From positions 1 to 59,986 of the forward strand of contig JAUCBJ010006003.1 of assembly GCA_032718475.1 (NCBI GenBank): a stretch of DNA of 59,986 bases, in the 5' to 3' direction. The translations under genes and the position numbers were made by a program. Below are positions 54,487 to 59,986 of the stretch, in pieces (position 1 is the stretch's first letter; each line of letters starts with the position of its first letter). The notes beneath the pieces are model-generated. The model saw nothing but the letters and a program-made list of their open reading frames with translations, was not told the origin of the DNA and did not search any database. The DNA is from Nemertoderma westbladi. Lineage: Eukaryota > Xenacoelomorpha > Nemertodermatida > Nemertodermatidae.

Positions 54487-56961
54487 ATGGCTATAGTTGG
54501 TGGTGGCGACTTTAATATGGGACAGATTCCTCATAAACCCGGTCCTTTGAAACAACAAAACAAACAACATAAAACCGGACGTCATTGTAGCAAGCGAATG
54601 TCCGAGTCGGCAACCGGTGGGAAGGTCGATGCCAAATCCGTGACGAAACGAAACAAAAGAGAATTAAACAAACAGCAACGCAAACACCAGGCTGCCCAGA
54701 TCCGTAAAAATAAACGCGAAAAGGTAATAGCGATTAAGCGTAGTGTAGGTGGCGTTAACTCAGCACCTCTTGTGGTTCTAGTTGTGCCACTAAACGGATC
54801 TGTAGACACTAAATCCTTCACCGAATCGCTTTTATTATCGGACGACAGCCACTCCATTAAACCCATCGATCACCTTCCCAACTCCCTCACATTTTACTCT
54901 TCGCGCCTCAAACAGTGCATTTCTATAATACATTGTATTCATGGAAATAATTACACTGTTCTGGAAGGTTTTAGAATTTGCGACACCGTTATTTTCATTG
55001 GTCAGGCCTCTGAGAATTTCAGTGACTTCGGGTTATTTGCTATTAATTGCGTCCTTTATTTAGGTCTACCGACTTCTCTTTACTGCGTCCAGGGTCTCCA
55101 AGAGGTTCAATTAAAAAAACGAGCTGATTTGAAAAAATCTATTCAAAAACAACTCGAGAAAAAGGTACCTAAAATAGAACGGCTGTATTCCGTTGACACC
55201 GCCTCAGAGGTTTCTATCCTACTGGCGAATTTGAGTTCACATAAGCAGAAAGTGATTAAACATCGGGGCCTTAGGAGTTACATCTGGGCTCAAAAGGTTG
55301 AGGTGTTGGATGGAGGAGAGTCTAGTGGGGGTAGCGAGATGGTTAGTGAATCCAATGATTGTTGTACTTTGAAACTCACTGGGTTCGTTCGCGGTCGAGG
55401 GTTGTCGGTTAACCAGTTGATTAATCTACCCGGGGCTGGAGAGTTCCAGTTGTCTGGGTTGGAGTTGCTAAGCGGTTCACCGCCCGCTAGTGGGTCTGTT
55501 AGCGGGTCTATTGGCGGGTTAATCCGTCCCGATCCAGCCAAACAGGAGAGTCTGATGGCGGAAGCTGAGGTGGATCCGTTGGGAGGGGAGCAGACGTGGC
55601 CGACGGTGGCGGAGATGGAGGAAGCGGAGACACGGCGGGTTCCTAGGGGGACTAGTGAGTACCAGGCCGCGTGGGTGGGGGCGGAGGTGGATGGGAGCAG
55701 TGGAGAGGGGAGCGGTGGTGAGGGGAGCAGTGGAGAGGGGAGCAGTGGGGAGGGGAGCAGTGGGGAGGAGGATGAGTGGGTACCTACGCGGGGTATAGAA
55801 CCCACTGATGATGTGTCTGAGGAAGCCGGTACCGTATCGAGCGAGGAGGAGACCATGGGATTCCAACTGGAGTCCGACTACGAGGTTGATCCACATGACG
55901 ACGAACCCTACGAGCGCTACAAACAGGAGCGACTCGACTCGATGTTCCCCGACGAGGTTGACACCCCCCGGGACATCCCGGCCCGGGTTCGATTCGCTAA
56001 GTTCCGAGGGTTGAAGAGTTTCCGCACCTCCCACTGGGACCCCAAAGAGAATCTCCCGTCCGATTATTCTAGAATATTTAAGTTCGATAACTTTACTCGC
56101 TTCCGACGACATGTCGTCGCTACTTCGGGCGCCACTGAGGCGTCTGTAGGTTCCTACGCCGCCACTGTGGCGGCTGTAGGTTCCTACGTTACTATCTACG
56201 TAGACAAGGTTCCCAGGAGTTACTGCGACAGTCTGGAACCACAAGTCCCTTTAGTAACCCAAGGGTTACTGCCGCACGAGCGGAAGATGTCGGTAGTAAA
56301 CCTGTTGGTAAAACGAACTGAGTTCTATAAAGACCCGATCAGGTCTAAAGAGTCTATGATCTTTGTTATCGGAGGCCGTAGATTGGAGGCGGCGCCTATC
56401 TACTCGCAGCACACCCTCGGTAACAAACACAAGTTGGAGCGGTTCTTTAGAGCGGGGGACACCGTAGTCGCGACGCTGTTCGCCCCGGTTACCTTCCCAC
56501 CCGCTCCCGTTCTTATGTTTAAACCCCCCGAGGAGGTCGACGGCGGGTTGACTCTGGTCGCCTCCGGCTCGGTTCTATCGGTCGACCCCGATCGCGTCGT
56601 CGTTAAACGTTTGGTGCTCAGCGGCCATCCCTTCAAGGTAAATAAGCGCCACGCCGTGGTTCGCTACATGTTCTTTAATCCCGCGGATATCAACTGGTTT
56701 AAACCGGTGGAGTTGCGCACCAAATGGGGCAGACGGGGCCACATCGCGGAGCCCCTGGGGACCCACGGACACATGAAGTGTTTGTTCGACAAACAGCTGA
56801 GCTCCCAGGACACGGTCCTTATGAATCTATATAAACGGGTCTACCCGAAGTGGAACTATAACAGTTCGGTCGCCTCCCGACCCATCGATGTCCCCAACAT
56901 ACCCTCCAGCAGGTTATATAGATCAAACAGCCAACTTTCATTAGAATCAATGCAGTTATAG
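54487..56961 (+). CDS. TSR1: Pre-rRNA-processing protein TSR1
   Basis: An intact 824-codon frame for the ribosome-biogenesis factor Tsr1, which binds the 40S precursor in the nucleolus and cytoplasm and holds it in an immature state. It resembles a translational GTPase but has no P-loop. Visible: a basic N-terminus with PGPLKQQNKQHKTGRH; an AARP2CN-type region (about 230-330) with TGFVRGRGLSVNQL; EGEQTWPT; a Gly/Ser/Glu low-complexity stretch; then MFPDEVDTPRD, RGLKSFRTSHWDPKENLP and the conserved C-terminal domain (DUF663) with LSGHPFK, VELRTKWGRRGHI and GTHGHMKC. Length is close to the usual ~800. Start 54487 has GACGCAATGG; Met 11 is an alternative. The whole protein is one exon, whereas vertebrate TSR1 has many introns. 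No poly(A) tail or target duplication was found, so retrocopy versus intron loss is undecided. Confidence 0.95.
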   Translation: MAIVGGGDFNMGQIPHKPGPLKQQNKQHKTGRHCSKRMSESATGGKVDAKSVTKRNKRELNKQQRKHQAAQIRKNKREKVIAIKRSVGGVNSAPLVVLVVPLNGSVDTKSFTESLLLSDDSHSIKPIDHLPNSLTFYSSRLKQCISIIHCIHGNNYTVLEGFRICDTVIFIGQASENFSDFGLFAINCVLYLGLPTSLYCVQGLQEVQLKKRADLKKSIQKQLEKKVPKIERLYSVDTASEVSILLANLSSHKQKVIKHRGLRSYIWAQKVEVLDGGESSGGSEMVSESNDCCTLKLTGFVRGRGLSVNQLINLPGAGEFQLSGLELLSGSPPASGSVSGSIGGLIRPDPAKQESLMAEAEVDPLGGEQTWPTVAEMEEAETRRVPRGTSEYQAAWVGAEVDGSSGEGSGGEGSSGEGSSGEGSSGEEDEWVPTRGIEPTDDVSEEAGTVSSEEETMGFQLESDYEVDPHDDEPYERYKQERLDSMFPDEVDTPRDIPARVRFAKFRGLKSFRTSHWDPKENLPSDYSRIFKFDNFTRFRRHVVATSGATEASVGSYAATVAAVGSYVTIYVDKVPRSYCDSLEPQVPLVTQGLLPHERKMSVVNLLVKRTEFYKDPIRSKESMIFVIGGRRLEAAPIYSQHTLGNKHKLERFFRAGDTVVATLFAPVTFPPAPVLMFKPPEEVDGGLTLVASGSVLSVDPDRVVVKRLVLSGHPFKVNKRHAVVRYMFFNPADINWFKPVELRTKWGRRGHIAEPLGTHGHMKCLFDKQLSSQDTVLMNLYKRVYPKWNYNSSVASRPIDVPNIPSSRLYRSNSQLSLESMQL
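55693..55770 (+). repeat. 15-bp repeats coding SSGEG in TSR1
   Basis: About five units of AGCAGTGGAGAGGGG encode (S/G)SGEG in the acidic linker of TSR1. The unit length keeps the frame, and the region is low-complexity in other Tsr1 proteins too. Confidence 0.85.
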
Positions 56962-57628
56962 ATTTACTTTCGGTTTAGGTAGAGTGGAAGGCGTTATTCT
57001 GTTGTTACTATGGAAATGATTATGTTGTAACAGTCAGATTAATAAGTTATGAACCCGTTAATGGGTAAATCTTTACGCTTTTGTATTCTTATCAAATGGA
57101 GAGAATGGGGGGGGGGGGGGGTCTAGAGTTATTATTAACCCAAGGTGTACTAAATAACAGGTCATGCAGCGAGAATTGGCCTCCAATTATTGGAGGCTGA
57201 ACATTTTTATTAAAGTGGGAGTGTGTATACCTAAGATTTTAAATCACACAAGATTACTAAAATTACGCATCAGCTAGTGCAGCACTCAGGCAGTGCTCTC
57301 TCTGTACCAGTTTGCGCTGTTGTGTATAACAGTACCGGTACTCAGGCAGTCAGGCACCTGTTGCTGATATAACAGTATAATGAATTTCAGCTTTCTGGCT
57401 TTTACTGTTTCATTACAGCAATAGGCCTAGCCTAACAGTTCTGCGGCTAATTAGCTAATTAATAAAGTCATAAAGTAGACAGGTTAGCGGGTACGGGGTG
57501 GGTAGGCCGAAAGTAGGCATGGCTTATTGAATAGCTAGCTGCCTTAAAGTAAATTCTGATATTGCTGTATTCCTGTATTCTGGTTGTCGCAATTTGTATA
57601 ATTGTATAAGGCCGAGTTGATATTGAAT
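56962..57628. other. Intergenic sequence between TSR1 and the transposase
   Basis: This holds the TSR1 3' flank (no canonical AATAAA close to the stop; AATAAAG at about 57461), a 15-bp G run (57107-57121) and ACCGGTAC-containing unique sequence. No gene is seen. Confidence 0.6.
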
Positions 57629-57802
57629 ATGCCGAGGAAATGTAGTGTTGGAGGTTGCCGAACTGGATACGATAAACTCAAGGATGGAACTCTAGGAGCA
57701 GGGGAGACAAAAATTCCAATATATCGCTTTCCAACTGATCCACTTGCATTGCAAGCCTGGTTGCAACGCCTATCGAATATCGTTAAGCCTAAGTTAAGTT
57801 AT
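57629..57802 (+). pseudogene. Truncated THAP zinc finger
   Basis: From ATG 57629, MPRKCSVGGCRTGY gives the first two Cys of a THAP (C2CH) DNA-binding domain, followed by IYRFPTDPLALQAWLQRL, the typical FP...W motif. The C-x2-H that completes the zinc site is absent. The frame passes into a hairpin (57806-57830) and ends out of phase with the transposase. THAP domains recognise element ends in P-type transposases, so this is the expected N-terminus of the next gene, broken or separated by an intron. Confidence 0.7.
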
Positions 57803-57805
57803 AAG

Positions 57806-57830
57806 CTCCACATAAGTTCCTTATGTGGAG
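57806..57830. repeat. Perfect hairpin between the THAP and transposase frames
   Basis: CTCCACATAAG and CTTATGTGGAG pair over 11 bp around TTC. The outer bases AAG and GAGCTT extend the symmetry imperfectly. It sits exactly where the THAP frame and the transposase frame part, and the first ATG of the transposase frame (57823) is inside its right arm. Confidence 0.85.
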
Positions 57831-59907
57831 TGAGCTTGAGGAACTCATACGATTTATTAAACATGACCAGGAAGAGAAAGAAGATGATGAAACTAATCGT
57901 TCCAAATGGAACTTTATCCTTCATCAAATAGAATTACTTAATATTCCGAAAAATCGTCGAATTTATTCGAGGTATGATTTAATTACCGCGTTTCACTTGT
58001 ATTCTAAATCTCGTCGATTATACATTGAATTGAGAGACTTGCTACAACTGCCGTCAATACGCACCCTGCAAGCGCTAACTTCTATGGTGAGCAATGTCCC
58101 TCAAAACGATTACATTAAATCAATGTTAGCGAAACTTCAACCTCGATCAAAGTACTCAATTATATTAATCGATGAAGTCTATGTTAGTGAACAATTGACC
58201 TACCACAGTGGAGAGGTTTACGGCAAGGCTCTTGACAAACCCGACGAAATGGCGAAGACTCTTTTGTGTCTCATGGTGAAGTTTTTGTTCACGAACATCA
58301 AGTTTGTTGTAAAAATGATACCAATTAATTCGCTAGATTCTGCATTCCAAGTGACCGTTGTAAAGAATGCCATTAATTCGATCGAAGAATTTGGGGGTAT
58401 TGTATTGGCAACTATTACTGACAACACTAATGTGAATCGTAAGTTTGCGCACGATTTTCCTATTCCGGTTGGACGATCCCCGCCAACCCCGTTATTACAC
58501 CTGAAGGATACCGTGCATCTCCTTAAATTGATTAGAAATAACTGGATAACGGAAAAATTACAGAAACTTGAATTTTTTGATCCTGATGATGTTTCAAAAA
58601 CAACTCGATGTGCCTGTTGGTCAGATATTGTTCTACTATTTAATGCTGAGAAAACCAACTTGTTGAAACTTACAAAACTTAATCACGATTCGGTTTGGCC
58701 GACTTCAATACAGCGACAAAATGTCAAACTGTGCCTGCGTGTATTCAACGAGAAGACAGTAGCTGCGCTGCGTATTCTCAGTCTATCTTCTACCACCGCG
58801 GATACTGCTTTATTTATAGAAATTGTTCTAAAGTGGTGGAAGGTTGTTAATGTTAAAACAACTTTCGAGGCAATTCGCTTCAACGATTTAGATCGTAAAG
58901 TTATTGATAGGGTAGACCATCCAAGTCTTTTATTTTTATCGAAAATGTCTGTATTATTTGGATTTATGGGTAGCAAACCGCGGGTTATTACTCATAAAGT
59001 TGTTAAACCCAGAGTCTGTAAACCTCCAGCCAAGCGGCGATTAGTGGGAAGGTGTTCATTGCAAAATGTTATTCCTGGCAGAACAACCCGAATATCCAAG
59101 CAACAAAAACGCATTTCTAACAAGCGGTTTAAATGCCTTACCAGGCAAACATCCCTCGGGTTAGTTGAAACTTGTAAAGGAATGATAGAACTCGCAGAAT
59201 TCCTACTCACCACTGATCTCCCAGTAAGGCACAAATATGTCTGTCTTAATTTCTTCCAAGACGATGATTTGGAAGGATATTTTGGTCATATACGGCAATC
59301 GCATGGGGGAAATTATTATCTAGCTGTTCAACAATTTGTAGAGACGCACCGTATTGACTCAGCTAGCTTATACCTGAGATTGGATTTGAATATTGATCTT
59401 GGTGAACAGGGCCATAATTGCGGTTCATGCAATATTGAATTGACAGATGCCGACGATACCATTATTGCTTGTTTGAGCGATGTTACTCCAGCTCATCTAC
59501 ATAGCTCAGTCGAGAGTTTATCCATTGTTTATATGGCTGGGTATATTGCAAAATCTTTTCCGCAATACAAGATAGGATTCGACTCCATACCACAGGAATA
59601 CACCCAGCAATATTTATTTATTACCGAGCTAAATAGAGGAGGTCTTTCTTACCCATCAGATGAACTATTTTTTTATTGTTATTTATGCACGAAATTTTAT
59701 CGCAGTTCCATTACTAAATTTTGCCGAAAGAGTCTGATTGGTGCTTTAACAAAAATTTCAAATACATATTCAAGAGATTCCCAATTCCCTGATTCCCTGT
59801 TGCGAAAAATTTCTAACATATTGTTTAGTAATTTTTGCAAATTCTCCACCCCCTTACGAAAAATATCGAATGTGAAAGTGCCTTCAAAAATAAAAAAGCT
59901 GCAGTAA
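57823..59907 (+). CDS. P-element/THAP9-type transposase
   Basis: 694 codons, open throughout. The RNase H-like catalytic residues of P transposases are visible: Asp in ILIDEVYV (residue 117), Asp in TITDNTNVN (200) and Glu in FQDDDLEGYFG (484). The last is followed by the family signature IRQSHGGNYY. Between the second Asp and the Glu lies the long insertion domain (GTP-binding in P elements). The C-terminal part keeps YMAGYIAKSF and LFFYCYLCTKF. The ATG at 57823 is preceded by a stop at 57802, and the THAP half is in another frame, so the true N-terminus is uncertain. No P-type terminal inverted repeats were identified; the right end may lie beyond the window. It could be an active element or a domesticated gene. 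Confidence 0.88.
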   Translation: MWSELEELIRFIKHDQEEKEDDETNRSKWNFILHQIELLNIPKNRRIYSRYDLITAFHLYSKSRRLYIELRDLLQLPSIRTLQALTSMVSNVPQNDYIKSMLAKLQPRSKYSIILIDEVYVSEQLTYHSGEVYGKALDKPDEMAKTLLCLMVKFLFTNIKFVVKMIPINSLDSAFQVTVVKNAINSIEEFGGIVLATITDNTNVNRKFAHDFPIPVGRSPPTPLLHLKDTVHLLKLIRNNWITEKLQKLEFFDPDDVSKTTRCACWSDIVLLFNAEKTNLLKLTKLNHDSVWPTSIQRQNVKLCLRVFNEKTVAALRILSLSSTTADTALFIEIVLKWWKVVNVKTTFEAIRFNDLDRKVIDRVDHPSLLFLSKMSVLFGFMGSKPRVITHKVVKPRVCKPPAKRRLVGRCSLQNVIPGRTTRISKQQKRISNKRFKCLTRQTSLGLVETCKGMIELAEFLLTTDLPVRHKYVCLNFFQDDDLEGYFGHIRQSHGGNYYLAVQQFVETHRIDSASLYLRLDLNIDLGEQGHNCGSCNIELTDADDTIIACLSDVTPAHLHSSVESLSIVYMAGYIAKSFPQYKIGFDSIPQEYTQQYLFITELNRGGLSYPSDELFFYCYLCTKFYRSSITKFCRKSLIGALTKISNTYSRDSQFPDSLLRKISNILFSNFCKFSTPLRKISNVKVPSKIKKLQ

Positions 59908-59986
59908 TTGTTTTCTACTTAAACTGAATATAACTTGTGCTTTAAATTTATATGTATTATTTTATTATAGTTTTAGTATTAATAGT
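59908..59986. other. 3' flank of the transposase ORF
   Basis: AT-rich sequence to the window edge, with TTTTTATTATAG-like stretches and no clear polyadenylation signal or inverted repeat. Confidence 0.5.

Noticed and set aside
55290-56244. Minus-strand ORFs inside TSR1
   Set aside because: They are shadows of the TSR1 coding sequence; the + frame carries all conserved motifs.

Overview
The window is the left end of a chromosome from an animal, probably an invertebrate. It opens with about 328 bp of perfect CCCTAA telomere repeat. An intronless but intact TSR1 ribosome-biogenesis gene lies near the right side. BEL/Pao LTR retrotransposons (known only from animals), a P-element/THAP9-type transposase and several small elements fill nearly all the rest. 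I cannot name the species. No prokaryotic feature is present.

Layout. 1-328 telomere. 329-2320 gene-poor subtelomere with a tRNA-like element. 2321-24084 is a 5'-truncated + strand copy (A2) of a large BEL/Pao family, called A here. Inside its gag sits a complete minus-strand copy (A3, 3640-17289, 5-bp target duplication GGTGA). The left part of A3 later underwent a 2.53-kb tandem duplication whose junction contains telomere-like GGGTTAGGGTTAG (6024-6036). A2 also carries a 373-bp SINE-like insertion (20261-20633) with a tRNA-type Pol III promoter and a consensus-perfect hammerhead ribozyme. 24156-52770 is a third copy, A1, on the minus strand (duplication AGACA). Its ORF3 is interrupted by a Harbinger-like MITE (26748-27736), and its integrase by a complete 13.7-kb BEL/Pao element of a second family, B (30684-44357; 555-bp LTRs; duplication CATCG).

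Family A has 1.1-1.36-kb LTRs, a ~2-kb leader, gag, pol, a ~1.7-kb untranslated block and a third ORF I do not recognise. A1 has lost the gag capsid/protease part, while A2 and A3 have lost the reverse transcriptase through the same deletion, so no copy here is autonomous. Family B carries, after pol, an extra reading frame of about 830 codons with an RNase D/WRN-type 3'-5' exonuclease-like domain followed by CCHC zinc knuckles. This and the hammerhead SINE are the two most unusual things in the window.

52776-59986 holds two MITE candidates, a LINE reverse-transcriptase tail, TSR1 (54487-56961) and a P-element-type transposase (57823-59907) preceded by a broken THAP zinc finger. Divergence counts are by eye. 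Between LTR pairs they are roughly 2% for A1, 1.4% for B and 0.8% for A3, which fits the nesting order of B inside A1. TSR1 and possibly the transposase are the only reading frames that look functional.
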